This document shows positions 12,763 through 30,511 of a DNA stretch of 64,000 nucleotides, in pieces. Below the pieces are notes generated by a model, which saw only the letters and a program-made list of their open reading frames with translations, ran no database searches and was not told the origin of the DNA. The translations under genes were made by a program, and so were the position numbers. This DNA is from Ciborinia camelliae (Eukaryota > Ascomycota > Leotiomycetes > Helotiales > Sclerotiniaceae), in contig JANPYM010000002.1 of the NCBI GenBank assembly GCA_025890175.1, forward strand, positions 3,581,400-3,645,399, in the 5' to 3' direction. Each line of letters starts with the position of its first letter. The first letter of the stretch is position 1.

Positions 12763-14923
12763 ATGTCTTACCCTCAAACTGCTACCCACCCCGAAGGAGC
12801 AAATACCTTCCCCAACCGCACTAATACAGCCATGTACACCACCCAGCAACAGGCTCGCACTACACGGGACTCCCAAGGTCAGCAAACATCTTTTGCTCAA
12901 GCCAGCACTGGCGTTGCCCAAGCAGGAGAAGGTGCTATCAACACAATGATTAATCAATTTGCTGGTCTATCTATTCCTGGCAGCATGGCTGCTTCTACAG
13001 GTCCAATGGTTGCTAATCAGCATCCTTTGGGAACAGGCCAGGTCTACTTCCAAGTCTCACCAGATGGCCTTGTATATGCACCAAGCATGTTTCAGCCGCA
13101 ATCGTTGGCCCCTCAGCAGTTGTCTGAGAATGCTTACAGCATGAACTCTTTCCCTGGAGCATTGCCTTATCTTGCACAGGCATCTTCGGTTTACCCTGGC
13201 TATGTCTCAGGATACCAGCAAAATATCCCATACACCCCAAATGCTAGATCTGCCTACTATCATGACAGATCCGATCATTCCCACTCCACTAAGGACGTTC
13301 CTGGTCTTGAGAATCGTCGCGGCTCATACTCCACCACTGAATCACTTCCTGGAACACCATATTATGCCTCGTTCGCTCATCGTGAGCATGGCGCTCACAT
13401 TGCTGCGATTGACCGATCTCCATTTGGCTCAACTCCTTCTCCCCAGCAGCTTCCGGTTCCTCATTCTCAGTCGCTTGTTAAGGCACTTCCATACCCCACG
13501 ATTCCAATCGGTGTTGACATTCAAGCTCTTTTGAAGCAGTTTCCACCTATTCCAAAGGCTGTTCCCGCTGTTTTTACTCCAACCGAGAACATGAGAACTC
13601 TGGACCAGAGCTTGCACAACCCCATCAAGAACAACCGTAATGTCTACATTCGTGGACTTCACCCAAACACGGATGATGAGACACTCGCGCAATATGCTGC
13701 TCGCTTCGGTAAGGTCGAGACCTCCAAGGCAATCATCGACACGGCCACTGGTGCTTGCAAGGGGTAAGTCATTCATCTTCATTGTCATCGAAACTTCTTG
13801 TCACTAACAGATTTATAGATTTGGTTTTGCCAAGTACTTCGATGTTCGCGACTCGGAACTTTGTATCCGTGGCTTCTGGGAACTTGGCTACGAAGTCGGC
13901 TTTGCTAGAGTATGACTCCAATCATAACATGTACTGGTAGTTTGATCGTTGCTAACGTTTCACAGGAATCTTTCAATGCTCGTCTTAAGGCAGAGGGCGA
14001 TGAGGCATCCACCAATCTCTACGTCTCTAACTTGCCAAAGACCATGACCGAATCTGTAGGTGTTTCTCACCATCACTTGTCCTCCCTTTGACTAATCTTG
14101 GTGTAGGAACTTGGTGCTATCTTCATGGACTACAAGGTCAGCAGCAGTCGCATTCTTCGTGATAGCCAGAACCACAGCCGTGGAGTTGGATTTGCTCGGT
14201 AAGTTGTTGACAAATATTCCCACCGCCACTGCCACCAGGATATGAGACTGATTTTTGTGTTACAGTTTCGAGAACCGTGATGTCTGCGAAGAGATCATCA
14301 GAAAGTTCCATGGCCAACCCATCGGCGAAGAAGGTCTCCTACTTCAAGTCCGTTACGCAGATACTCCGGCACAAAAGGACTTGAAGCGTATTACCACCGA
14401 GCGTCGTCAATTCCGCACCAACGAATACAACGTTGGAGCTTATGGTGCTCCTGCAGCCGACATGATTGCATTGGCTTCCCCGCAAATGCCATCCCCAATC
14501 CTTCCACGAGCTTCTCAGATTGCTCGACACCTTCCTGGTTCAAGATCCAGCGGATCTTGGAAGAGAGATGGTGTTCCCAGGTAGTTCGCATCTTTCTCAT
14601 GTTGCAACAGCAGAGCTAACATGGATGCAGCCCTGTTGGACAAGTCTCAGGCTTCAAAGATTTAGACCGATCGGTTGTTAAAGTTTCCTTGACTGAAGCC
14701 TCTCCTAAAAAGTCTTTGAATCAGTAAGTAAACTGCATTGACTCCATGTGTGGTGTTGACCTGCTAACTTGTTCATAGTGCCATCGTCTCCAGCGTCACT
14801 CCAACCGTCTCTGAGAGCGGCTCTGCGGATGATGGAGTCACCATTCACGATTCCCCAGTCGTTGTCCACAGTGCCTCTATTGCACACAGTGTTTCCAATA
14901 CCTCCCCATCTGCTCGCAAGTAG
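12763..14923 (+). CDS. RBMS/MSSP-type RNA-binding protein with two RRMs
   Basis: The protein has 608 residues in seven exons: 12763-13763, 13819-13909, 13966-14055, 14107-14198, 14266-14580, 14631-14723 and 14779-14923; all phases agree. The first 290 or so residues are Gln/Ser/Pro/Tyr-rich and probably disordered. RRM1 starts near residue 300 (RNP2 NVYIRGL, RNP1 KGFGFAKYF). RRM2 has RNP2 NLYVSNL and RNP1 RGVGFARFE. The paired RRMs, the short linker and the conserved ILRDS element resemble animal RBMS/MSSP and Drosophila Shep proteins, and the fission-yeast sexual-differentiation regulator Msa1. The likely role is binding A/U-rich mRNA or single-stranded nucleic acid to control transcript fate. 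The C-terminal tail is Ser/Val-rich. The target RNAs cannot be told from sequence. Confidence 0.9.
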
Positions 14924-16166
14924 GGACTTCAACCTGGTTATGTATTATCATACACTCATGTCAACATTTACTAAACTTTGTCCACCGAGTTTCATTATTG
15001 CACGGATATCTACCTCACGACAGTGAGCCACGATACAATTTTTACGATACCTTTTATGACAAACCCATACATCCCAGCATACATGCTTATTCACCAAGCA
15101 TACATACATACCTGGCCGAAGTATTACCTATGTTACATTACATACTCGCTTCTAATTCAATATCTTTCGAGCCTGGCGATCTGTACATCCACGAAGGTGT
15201 GACATATTGACGATAGTGGTACGAAACATTACTTTTATGTCAGCGTGGGAGGATATCAGGCAGATTGCTTTTTTCTTTGTAATTTTTTTTCGTTTTTCAT
15301 TGCTCTTGTTGCAACAGTAGTACGTAGATAAGGACTTTTCTGTAGCATAATTGAGCCAAATTTGCATCAACATTTCTCCATATTACCTATGTGATCTTTT
15401 TCTCTAAAACGAAGTGTAAGGCAACAGCCAGGACCGGGCGATTGATTCACGCGATTTTGAACCATGGAAGTTAAAATCGCGGTCATTGCGGCCGACGATG
15501 CGGCATTTGTGATCCTACGAGTTTAGAGGGCGATTCGACACCTGGGGGCGCGCGCCACCACACCCCCAAGCTGTCTATCTACTAGGTAGTATCGCTAGTA
15601 TAGTATACCTCAGGTGAATAGAAGACACTTCAGGCTCCGTGGGTCTTCTCCCCTCTAGTATTGCGATATTTGAGTATAATAAGGGAATGCATACTTCGCA
15701 TCCCGCCACCAAGGTGCCATTGATATTGATATGGGATGTCTGAAGCTGCTAGTCACGTGACGAGCGTTTGATGTATACCACTATATCACGCTATAATGTT
15801 GTAAGAAGGAAGGATAGGAAGGATAGGAAGGATAGGAAGGATAGGAAGGATAGGAAGGATAGGAAGGACTGCATGTTTTTGAGATTTTGAGGTTTGGAGG
15901 GTTTGGAGAGTGATGGAGATTCATCTTGATGACATCGGGACCCTGGATTATATATTAATATTCTGGTAGATATGGTATGTTGCTACTGCGCTAATCTCGG
16001 CCTTTGTGAGCAGAATTCCCTTTCGAGTGCTTTCGGCGATGATTACAACCACAAATATTAATCACATAGGTCACGTCACCACCGTAAGCAACAACTTCTC
16101 GAGGCAAGCGATGAGGCTCGCGTTTGGTACATGAATTATTCTATTTGTTTTCTCTGAGGGGTGGAA
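14924..16166. other. 3'-3' intergenic region between the RRM and RIO2 genes
   Basis: About 1.2 kb between convergent genes. It carries the RRM 3' UTR, a GC-rich patch near 15545 and a 9-bp minisatellite listed separately. No ORF worth calling. Confidence 0.6.
15806..15869. repeat. 9-bp minisatellite (GGAAGGATA)n
   Basis: About seven tandem copies of GGAAGGATA are visible in the intergenic region between convergent genes. Confidence 0.9.
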
Positions 16167-17450
16167 TCAAGTCTTCTCTTCAATCTTCAGATTGGACAAT
16201 GAGAGGTCCTCCTTGCCATCATCTAACGGTCCGGCATCTCCCTTTGGTTCCTTCTCCGGAGTCTCTTCACTCTGCTGTTCTGTGTTCGCGGGATCTGCAT
16301 GATTATCGCCTTCTTGGCTATCCGCAGCCTCTGCTTCTTCCTCTTCCTCTTCTTCATCGTCTTCATCGTCATCATCTTCTTCGTCATCGTCAAAGTCATC
16401 GTCACTTCTTTCCGCCCCGGGTTCACCATCGCCATCAACGCCTACAGCTTTCATATATGCCTCGAGTTCTTTCGCCATTTTCTTTGAGAATCCAGATGCC
16501 TCGACCGACACATCTAGTCGTTGCACACCGTCCTTACCTATAAGTTTGCGAGCATCTTTGAAATGGGGGCCCTTTTCATTACTTGTAAAATGGAATCGTC
16601 GATCGAAGAAACGCTTTATGCAGTTGACATCGCGATCAAAGTAATATTCCGCATTCACGTGGTCAACGGAGACCATCTGCGGGAAATCAATAAGGATAGG
16701 AGTCAGAATGACTGGTTCTTCTGGCTTTTCTGGGTTTGTTTCCTCCTTGATTAAAATGTTGAATTCGTTGAAATCACCGTGAATGAGGCCGTATTGTGCC
16801 AGGCGTAGGATCATGGAAATCAGTTCGGCATATAGAGACGCTGGGTCTGGAACGGAAGATATCTGACGCATGGGAAAAGCATCAATCAAGGACATGACTA
16901 TAGTATGTCTAGATTGTGCGAGGGGTTCCGGGACTGGAAATCCATTGTCTCTCAGAGCCGTCATAAATGTGAATTCCTTCAATGCTGCCAGTCGTGACAT
17001 ATGCATCCATGATGCCGATGATCGATGTCGTAAATAATCTCGATTCGCCTTGACCGTTCTAAACGAAATTCGTCCCAATCGGTGGATCTTCAGTACCCTC
17101 TGCACTCCCTTCTCATCTGCCACCACAAAGATATCACTCTCTTTTCCAACACCAATCTGGTTTCCAACACTGTATACATCCTTACGTTTGCGATATGTAT
17201 TTAGGGCAAGATAATCGAGTCCTCCATAGGTGAGACGATAGCCATCGTATTTTGCGTTCTTGAGTCGTGCGATCAAATTTACTTTTGCGAGTGCGGAGAT
17301 GCATCTGTGAACCCCGCCTCGGAGACCTGATAATTGTTCGATGAGTTTTGTAGGGACAACTTCATGGTTCTTGGACCCATGTTCGACTGCTGTGAGTGTG
17401 CGCCAGTCTTCGGCGGTCAAATACCGCATAGCCTTGGTATCTAACTTCAT
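16167..17450 (-). CDS. RIO2: Serine/threonine protein kinase RIO2 (40S ribosome maturation)
   Basis: RIO2 is the atypical kinase/ATPase that joins late cytoplasmic pre-40S particles and is needed for final 20S-to-18S rRNA maturation. The call is one exon of 427 residues, close to budding-yeast Rio2. The N-terminal winged-helix domain opens with KLDTKAMRYLTAEDWR, the standard RIO2 start. The P-loop-like GVGKESDIF, the catalytic loop IHGDFNEFNIL and the metal-binding LIDFPQMVS follow. The C-terminus is a long Asp/Glu tract (about 35 residues) and then a Glu/Lys-rich tail. In-frame codons continue upstream to an ATG near 17576, but those residues are not RIO2-like, so ATG 17450 is preferred. It is divergent with RPN1. 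Confidence 0.96.
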   Translation of the reverse strand: MKLDTKAMRYLTAEDWRTLTAVEHGSKNHEVVPTKLIEQLSGLRGGVHRCISALAKVNLIARLKNAKYDGYRLTYGGLDYLALNTYRKRKDVYSVGNQIGVGKESDIFVVADEKGVQRVLKIHRLGRISFRTVKANRDYLRHRSSASWMHMSRLAALKEFTFMTALRDNGFPVPEPLAQSRHTIVMSLIDAFPMRQISSVPDPASLYAELISMILRLAQYGLIHGDFNEFNILIKEETNPEKPEEPVILTPILIDFPQMVSVDHVNAEYYFDRDVNCIKRFFDRRFHFTSNEKGPHFKDARKLIGKDGVQRLDVSVEASGFSKKMAKELEAYMKAVGVDGDGEPGAERSDDDFDDDEEDDDDEDDEEEEEEEAEAADSQEGDNHADPANTEQQSEETPEKEPKGDAGPLDDGKEDLSLSNLKIEEKT

Positions 17451-17866
17451 CTTGGAAGTTGTTATGGGATTTTGTTGGATTTCGTCAATGTCCTGGGAAG
17501 TATTTTTTGATTTTCTGCCGTTGGCTGTGGACGGGTGTGGGGGTGGATTTATGACAGCGGTACTAAATTCACCCATTCTCACTAAGCATGTTCGGGTGTG
17601 AAATTAAGGTTGGTGCTTTTCGGCTGCTAGGGACACTACTATAAGCTATGATCTGGTGAAGCTGTTTAGACGCGAAAGCAGACCTGCCTGGAGGACCTTA
17701 ATAAGAAACCAAAATTTATCACGAATTCCCACGATATACCCCTCACTTTCACAACCACTTGACTTGTGGTGATTTATACCCTTTCTGCGCATTGTCTTTA
17801 GCATTTCTTTTGATATTCCCAACAAATTCAGAAAACGCTGCTTCCACATCAACCTTTAGAAACAAC
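17451..17866. promoter_or_regulatory. Shared divergent promoter RIO2 / RPN1
   Basis: Only about 416 bp separate the start codons of the two divergently transcribed housekeeping genes, so the promoters and both 5' UTRs must lie here. No clear TATA box was seen. Confidence 0.6.
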
Positions 17867-20766
17867 ATGGCGCAAGATGGCGAACCACCAAAGTCTGTTG
17901 ACAAGGGCAAAGGCAAGGCGGTCTCAGATTCCAAGAAGCCAGAGGAGGTAGAGAAGGATAAGGATGGAAAGCCTATAATTAATGGGGCGAAAGAAGAACC
18001 AGTCGTTGGAGGTATGTTGTTGGTAATGGGACGGATGGACACTTACTAACATGGCGTTGTAACAGCGGAGGAGCTCAGTGAGGAAGATCAACAACTGAAG
18101 AGCGAGCTTGATATGCTGGTGGAACGATTAACTGTATGCATATATTAATTATTGGAAGCTGTAGGTGAAACTAACAATCGAATATAGGAATCCAACAGCT
18201 CTCTTTACAAAAGTGCTCTCGAAGCCATCAAAGATTCTATCAAAACCTCCACCTCGTCTATGACCGCTGTGCCAAAACCTCTCAAGTTCCTCAGACCGCA
18301 CTACGAACCTATGATCAAGCTGTACGAACAATGGCCGGCAGGGGATAACAAAACATCTCTCGCAGATGTGCTCTCAGTTATTGGAATGACATTTTCAGAT
18401 GAAGAGAGACAAGATACCCTGAAATATCGATTGCTCGCACCTACATCAGATATTGCCTCATGGGGTCACGAATATACACGGCATCTTGCTTTAGAATTGG
18501 GGGAGATGTACAGCAAGAGATTAGCGGAAGACCAACCAACTCAAGATCTTATTGATCTAGCCTTGATTCTTGTGCCGCTGTTTTTGAAGAGCAATGCCGA
18601 GGCCGATGCTGTCGATTTGATGAGCGAGCTTGAAATTATCGAACAAATTCCAAATTTCCTTGATAAGGATACCTACACACGAGCATGCCTTTACATGGTT
18701 AGCATGGTCAACCTCTTGACTTATCCAGAGGACCAGACATTTCTCAAGACGGCGCACGATATTTACAAGCATTATAACCAACTTACCCAAGCAATTGTCC
18801 TTGCCATTAGATTAAACGATCTCGCCCTCGTCAGATCCGATTTCGATTCTACCACAGACCCGGCATTGAAGAAACAGATGGCTTTCCTTATTGCTCGCCA
18901 AAGAATAGTTCTTGATGACCTGCCATCCGAAACGACCGAGGATCAGGAAATCATGGAGTGTATGTACAACACAAAGATGCCAGAACATTTTAAGGCTTTG
19001 GCCAAGGAACTTAATATTTTGGATCCAAAGACGACCGAGGACATCTACAAGAGCCATTTGGAGAGCAACAGGGTGTCGGGATTAACGAACCTTGATTCTG
19101 CTGGACACAATTTGGCCGCAGGATTTGTCAATGCTTTTGTAAATGCTGGATTCGGCAACGATAAGATGATGATGGTCGATGACGAGAAATCAAGCTGGGT
19201 CTGGAAAACCAAGGAAGAGGGAATGATGTCCACAGTTGCGTCTATGGGTACATTGCTTCTCTGGGACGTCGAGACAGGTTTAGACAAGATCGACAAATAC
19301 ACATATGCCCCGGAAACTCAAATCCAGGCCGGTACTTTGTTGGCCATTGGCATAATGAACTCCGGAGTACGAATCGATTCGGAGCCTGCTCTCGCCCTTC
19401 TAGGCGAAGAGGAGAAGCTTAACCACAAGAATCCACTTGTTAGAGTTGGTGCTATTATGGGTCTTGGTCTTGCGTATGCTGGATCAAACAGAGAACAACT
19501 TCTAGAACTTCTCTTGCCTATTGTTACTGATACCTCGGTGGAAATGCAAATTTCCGCCATGGCAGCTCTTTCTTTAGGTATGATCTTCGTCGGATCTGCC
19601 AACAGTGATATCACTGAAGCTATCTTCCAAACTTTCCTTGATGATGATCGCAAATCCCAGCTCAAGGACAAGTGGACTCGATTCATGGCTCTTGGTCTTG
19701 GTCTATTGTTCTTTGGGCAACAAGAGAATGTGGACGTTATTCTCGAGACATTGAAGGCTGTTGATCATCCCATGTCTAAGCCAACCTCTGTTTTGGCAGA
19801 GATTTGTGCTTTCGCTGGAACCGGAACAGTTTTGAAGCTCCAAGAGCTTCTTCACATTTGTAATGACCATATCGAAGAAAGCGATGACAATAAGGGCGAT
19901 GAATTACTTCAAGCCTATGCTGTCATCGGTCTTGCGTTGGTTGCTATGGGAGAAGATGTTGGCCAAGAGATGGTCTTGCGTCAATTTGCTCATCTAATGC
20001 ATTATGGCGAAGCCAATATCCGGAAAGCTGTACCTCTTGCCATGGGTCTGCTCAGTCCTAGTAACCCGCAAATGAAGGTATATGATACTTTGTCTCGCTA
20101 CACTCACGACAATGACAACGATGTTGCGATCAATGCTATCTTTGCTATGGGTCTCCTAGGTGCTGGAACCAACAATGCTAGACTTGCTCAATTACTCCGA
20201 CAATTGGCCAGCTACTACCACCGCGATGCTGACTCATTGTTCATGGTACGAATCGCTCAAGGTTTGTTACACATGGGCAAGGGAACTCTCTCCATCAACC
20301 CATTCCACACCGACCGCCAAGTACTCTCCCGGGTAGCCGCTGGTGGTCTCCTTTCGGTCTTAATCGCCATGATCGATGCCAAACAATTCGTCACTTCTAA
20401 ATCACATTACCTCTTGTACTACCTCGTCACAGCCATGCACCCCAGATTCCTCGTTACTCTTGACGAAGATCTTAAGCCATTGACAGTCAATGTTCGAGTC
20501 GGACAAGCCGTCGATGTTGTCGGACAGGCTGGTCGTCCCAAGACAATTACTGGATGGCAGACACAGAGTACCCCCGTACTTTTGGCGTATGGCGAGAGAG
20601 CGGAATTGGAGGATGAACAGTATATCAGTTTGAGCAGTAATCTGGAGGGCTTGGTCATTTTGAGAAAGGTATGTTCTTGATATGAATCCCGGTGTCTTGT
20701 GTGTGTGATGATGGATACATGCTAATGTTGAAATAGAACCCCGAGTGGGAAGATGGAAAGAGTTAG
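17867..20766 (+). CDS. RPN1: 26S proteasome regulatory subunit RPN1
   Basis: RPN1 is the large non-ATPase subunit of the 19S base. It docks ubiquitin receptors, shuttle factors and Ubp6. Exons are 17867-18011, 18066-18133, 18188-20668 and 20737-20766, giving 907 residues, the normal size. The N-terminal 50 residues are Lys/Glu-rich. The conserved LKFLRPHYEPMIKLYE and WGHEYTRHLALELGEMYSKR follow, then the toroid of PC repeats (such as GAIMGLGLAYAGSNREQLLE and NAIFAMGLLGAGTNNARLAQ) and the conserved C-terminus ending NPEWEDGKS. The last exon encodes only nine residues. It is convergent with MLH1. No lesions seen. Confidence 0.97.
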
Positions 20767-21359
20767 TGCGTTGACAAGAAGGAAAGGAAATTAAACTATT
20801 GTATTATAATGGCATGATAGGAGGCTATAGTAGGTAGACATGAATATCTTGTTCCCTTGAATGAGGGAAGATGATGAGAACTACGAAATGAAAATTAAAA
20901 TGAAAATGAAAATGATAGATGATAGATGATATACTGGCTTCAGTTAATGAGGCTGGTTGATTGTGCTCATTGTTTCATCGATGATACAGATATTTGAATA
21001 GGGAGGTGATGGTAGTAGGTTTCGGTGACAAGTAGTGACTGGTATTGCGCTATCTACCATGCTGCACAGATTCCGCTAGACTCATTTATCTCTCCTCCAA
21101 ATGAAGCAATGCAATTTCTAAGCTCATCGCTCTCTCGGCCATGTTATTGCCCGCATAATTACAATATAGTAGTACATCCAGCCAGCCACGCAATGCAATG
21201 CAATGCAATGCACCCCATCTCAAACAATACAGCAAATGCCCACCCACCGCCATTAACAGAATCTCATTTCCACCCCATCCGTAACACTCACTCACTCACT
21301 CCCTCCCTCCCTCCCTCCCTCCCTCCCACCTCCCCATCCCATTCTCGCCTAAAGATAAC
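20767..21359. other. Convergent 3' intergenic region RPN1 / MLH1
   Basis: About 590 bp containing both 3' UTRs. It holds a GCAAT pentamer run near 21189-21213 and a CCCT run near 21298-21328 that reaches almost to the MLH1 stop codon. No gene seen. Confidence 0.65.
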
Positions 21360-23781
21360 TTAACAACGTTCAAAAACCCTATACAGGCCCTTCAAATTCG
21401 CCACCTCGAGCACCGCACCGCCCATCAATTCTTTCGTGGCGATCAATCGCGATCGAAAAGCGGGGAAGAGGATATCCTCAACCATCTTCCTCACCGCTTC
21501 TCGGCGCTGTTTTATCGCGGGGGAGATGGATTCTTCGGCGCCCGTTGGACTGCTCCGTGGTTCATTCCGTTCACCGGCTCGTTGACTTTGACTTTGATTT
21601 TGATTTTGATTTTGACCTGGTCCTGGACCTGGTCCTTCACGATGCTCTGGGCCGGGTGACGGGGGTAGTTGTTCCGGGACGTAGAATCGAGCCAGTTCTT
21701 GCAGGAAGGAGGAAAAGCATTCTTTTTCATCCGTCCAGTTTACGTGGGGGCCGAGGCGCAGGAGAAATTGGGGGAGTTTGGATAGTGCGGGTGTGTAATT
21801 TTTGAGGAGGAGGGGGATCCCTTCGAGGTGGCCATCGGCCGTGATGGAGAGGGAGAAATATTCCTGCAGCATTTCGCGACGGGAGATGAGTTGTTCCGAG
21901 ACGATTTCGACGACGTCTTCGATCTCAAAATCGTCTTCGGGGGAGGTGTTGGAAGGCGCAGTGGCTTTTTCGTGGGTAGCTGCGAGGGTTAGGAGGGAAG
22001 AGAGGGATAGGGGCGGGTTGAAGCGGATTTGGCCGAAGTTACTGAAGTCCGTGAGGCCGATTTGATAGAAGAAGGCAGAGGAGACAGCGGCGTAGTCGAC
22101 AAGGAAAAGTTTTACTCCAGATTGGATGGCGGCGAGGCGGCGACGTTCGTCGACTATGCCGACGAAGGTGTGGCAGGCGAAGATTTCGGTTAGCGCGTTA
22201 TGCATGGAGTCACGGACGGAAGTGCGGAGGTCTTTGATGGTCATGAGTCGGCAGATGATGGGTTCGCGGTCGGTGTAGGTGTATTCTATATCTTGGGAGC
22301 TGGGAGCGGTGATGCTACCAGAAGGGATAGGGGTGCCGTCGCCTTTAGTATTGTTTGCTGGTTTGGTGGTGGGTGGAAGCATGGTGGTGATTTTGCGGAG
22401 TTTGGAGTCGGTGCGGACAAGGTTGTTTTCGTAGGGTCTAGAAGTAGTTCGGGATTTGTCCGCAGCGGCAAAGGCTGCAGGATCAAGCATATCTGCTACC
22501 AGTGGTGCTTGAGCTCCGGGAAGAAGAGTCTGGGTCATAAAGTTTCGACTTTTATCTACGTCGGCGAGCTTTATTCGGATATCGGTGCATATCTTCTCGA
22601 TGATTTCATCTTCGTTGAGGAAGTTTACCTCTCGTTTGGTGGGGTGGACATTGACATCTAGGCGTTGAGGCTCAATTTCAAGACTGAGATATGTGAAAGG
22701 ATGGCCACCTTTGGGGAGGAAAGCCGAATAAGTCTGTTCGATAGCTTTTCGAATAGCCGTTGATTCGACGGAACGATGGTTGATGAATAAGAGTAATGTC
22801 GTCTTTTTGACGTGGTAATTTGCATTGGTCGTCCATCCTTGAGCAGTAAATCCCCATCGCTCATCGGCAGACTTGAACTCTATCAACTCATTTGCTACTC
22901 CACTACCATGGATTTGTCGAATACGATCTACAGTTGAAGAAGCCATCTGTGTTGAGATTGTAGTGCTAGCCTCTCCATGTTTCTTACAGCTGAACGCTAC
23001 CCCATCACAATGAATAGCGTATCTACCCACAACGTCAAGGATTTTGTTATACTCTTCCGATGCTGATCTGAATGCACGCCGACGAGTAGGTACATTATAA
23101 AAGAGGTCTTCCACTGTGATCTGTGTACCTGGACGACCAGCAATGGGTTTTGGATCTGAACCTTGACCAGGTTTTGCAGGTATCAAACGACCACTATCAT
23201 AATGTGCTCTAAAGGCACAATTAGAATCCTTCGTCCTTGTCGTGACGGTAAGATGTGCAATATGGCTAATGCTTGCTAGAGCTTCTCCACGAAAACCATA
23301 GGTTCCAATAGACGTCAAGTCTTCAAATTGCTTGAGCTTGGAAGTTGTAAAACGTTCACATAAAATCGCCATGTCTTCTTTCTATCAACACTTAGCTCAT
23401 GTACCAAGAAACAGGTGAAGATAATTTGAGACGTACATTGATTCCATGTCCATTATCGGTGATTTGCAATAACTTCAAACCACCATCTTTGACAAGGACC
23501 TCGAGAGATGTTGAGCCCGCATCAACGGCATTCTCAATGAGCTCCTTAAGAGCATGTACTGGAGCTACAATAATCTCGCCTGCAGCAATCTTATTGACTA
23601 CATCGGGATCCAATGCCTAGATGATGATTAGAATACGATAATTGGTATTGGAAAACTTCCTAAAACTCACCTTGATACGTCTAGGGGCCGTAACTTCTGA
23701 GAGTTCGTCTTCAGCCTTTCTTTTTGTACCTCTTGCAATTGATGCTTCGGCACCTGAATCAAGATCCATGGGCTCAGACAT
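21360..23781 (-). CDS. MLH1: DNA mismatch repair protein MLH1
   Basis: MLH1 is the MutL homologue that forms MutL-alpha-type heterodimers (with PMS1 and others) in post-replicative mismatch repair and meiotic crossing-over. Exons are 23671-23781, 23437-23616 and 21360-23381, giving 770 residues. The GHKL ATPase motifs are present: [20 protein letters not shown] with the catalytic Glu, DNGHGI and [22 protein letters not shown] marks the transducer region. The C-terminal dimerisation domain ends in FERC, the conserved MLH1 ending that helps build the partner's endonuclease site. A low-complexity Gln/Asn/Ser insert lies near residue 680. The first exon encodes a short acidic leader before the conserved block, normal for fungi. 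Intact. Confidence 0.96.
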
Positions 23782-29066
<5,285 letters not shown>

Positions 29067-29406
29067 TTCCGGACGAGATACCTTTGAGAGTTTTGGTGTT
29101 GTGACAAAATTCAGTCGAGTGAAGATTTTATGTGATTCGAGGATATTGGAATGTAATGAAGGGGAGAGTTGTAGTTTCTGGAAGTTTTGGGAGGTACTAG
29201 TATTTGCACAACCAATTTTGACCTTCTTAATTGTCATTAGAGACTCAGGTTGCTTCTCATTGTAATTAGAATTATAGCTGTCGAATAAAACATATTATCC
29301 GTGTAATAAACTTCAAGTCCCGTATGATTGATATTAAACAATTCGTTGATATTTGATTTAGTATGCGTGACACCTTTGTTACCCCCTGAAATTTCGGTTC
29401 ATGATT
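29067..29406. other. Short convergent intergenic region GMC / DUF202
   Basis: About 340 bp with both 3' UTRs. AT-rich, no ORF of note. Confidence 0.6.
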
Positions 29407-30408
29407 CTAGCTTCTTTTCGAACTCGTTGCTAGAAATAAAACACAAACTGCTATTATTGCGACTGCGATTGTTGCGAGAACCTACATATGAGTTAAAATT
29501 AGCCTATCTGTGGGAAGTTACCATCCAATAACGGAACGAACGACGCATTATCCACCCCTAGGTGCTGACGCATCATCATCTCTGGCTTCCCCCACCAGCC
29601 CAAGGTTCTTTCCCATCCTTTCTCAATAATATACACGTATCATATACGCAACTGAACCTCCACCCACAAACCTTCCCTCTCCTTCCCTTTTCTTCCCAAA
29701 CAAGCAACCCCCCAAGGCGGAAAAGACACACACCAAAAGAAAACCGCATCACTCACCCCTTGGGTCTTCCATCCACTCTGGACAATGGCAACCCTCCGGC
29801 TATATTTATCGAGCGTCTTGACATAGTTCCCGAAGCCCAGGGCCAGGCAGGCGAGCGACAGGGCCCAGAAGATGACGCCCAGCGGTTGGGCAAGGCGCAG
29901 CTCGAGCGCGGTCGGGGCCGTCTTCAAGTGGAAGGATAGGATTATGGCCAGCGAGACGATGGTCATGTAGATGGAGAGCCGCAGGTACGAGAGGAAGGTT
30001 CGCTCGTTCGCGCAGTGGTCTCGGCTGTCGCTGTCACGGTTGTCGAAGAGGAGGGGCCCGAGGAAGGGGGGGGTCAGGAATATGGAGGTACGGTCGCTGG
30101 GGTGTCTGTGGAGGGGAGGGGAGGGGGGCGTTAGTTGGGTTGGGTGGGTTGGGTGGGAGGGATGGTTGGGGGGAGGGGAGGGGAAGGGAGGGGAATATTG
30201 GGGATGTTGGGGGTGTTGATGAGGGTGGGATTGGAGGGGTGGGTTTCCAATTGCAATTGCAACTAGTATCGTGACCGAAGAGGACGCCAGCGAAAGGGAA
30301 AACATACCTCGCGACATCGACCGGTGCCGAACGAGCGGGAAAATAAATCGGCGAGTATATTTCCCGCTGCTCAGGTTCTTGACCTTCTTCCTCTCGACTA
30401 TGGGACAT
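29407..30408 (-). CDS. DUF202-family small integral membrane protein
   Basis: The protein has 174 residues, assembled as exons 30308-30408, 29757-30105 and 29407-29481. The phases agree, and the introns are long for this window (202 and 275 nt). A short acidic N-terminus is followed by the conserved block ANERTFLSYLRLSIYMTIV and three hydrophobic segments; the last is encoded mostly by the third exon and ends LFLATSSKRS. This matches the DUF202/YidH-like fold also found in VTC polyphosphate-complex subunits. It has no SPX or polyphosphate polymerase domain, so it is the stand-alone type of unknown function. The 5' UTR contains a 10-bp tandem repeat and the first intron is extremely C-rich on the transcript strand. 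Confidence 0.82.
30122..30240 (+). repeat. G-rich tract (template strand of the DUF202 first intron)
   Basis: Numerous runs of three to six G with one- to three-base spacers (such as GGGTGGGTTGGGTGGG) lie on the plus strand, opposite the transcribed minus-strand gene. This composition could form G-quadruplexes. Confidence 0.8.
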
Positions 30409-30429
30409 TTTTGCATGAATCGAATTGGA

Positions 30430-30511
30430 TTGAATGGATTGGAATGGATTGGAATGGATTTGAATGGATTTGAATGGATTTGAATGGATTTGAATGGATT
30501 TGAATGGATTT
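30430..30511. repeat. 10-bp minisatellite (TTTGAATGGA)n
   Basis: About eight near-perfect tandem copies of a ten-base unit lie just upstream of the DUF202 start codon, probably in its 5' UTR or core promoter. Confidence 0.92.

Noticed and set aside
17451..17582. N-terminal extension of RIO2
   Set aside because: The 42 residues from the ATG near 17576 are not conserved, while ATG 17450 gives the canonical RIO2 N-terminus and length.
21545..21805. ORF with Asp-Phe repeats antisense to MLH1
   Set aside because: It is the shadow of the low-complexity Gln/Asn/Ser insert in MLH1.
29640..29756. Read-through C-terminus of the DUF202 protein from the second exon
   Set aside because: A strong GTGAGT donor at 29756 joins in phase to 29481, which completes the third membrane helix; the read-through sequence is not hydrophobic in the right way.
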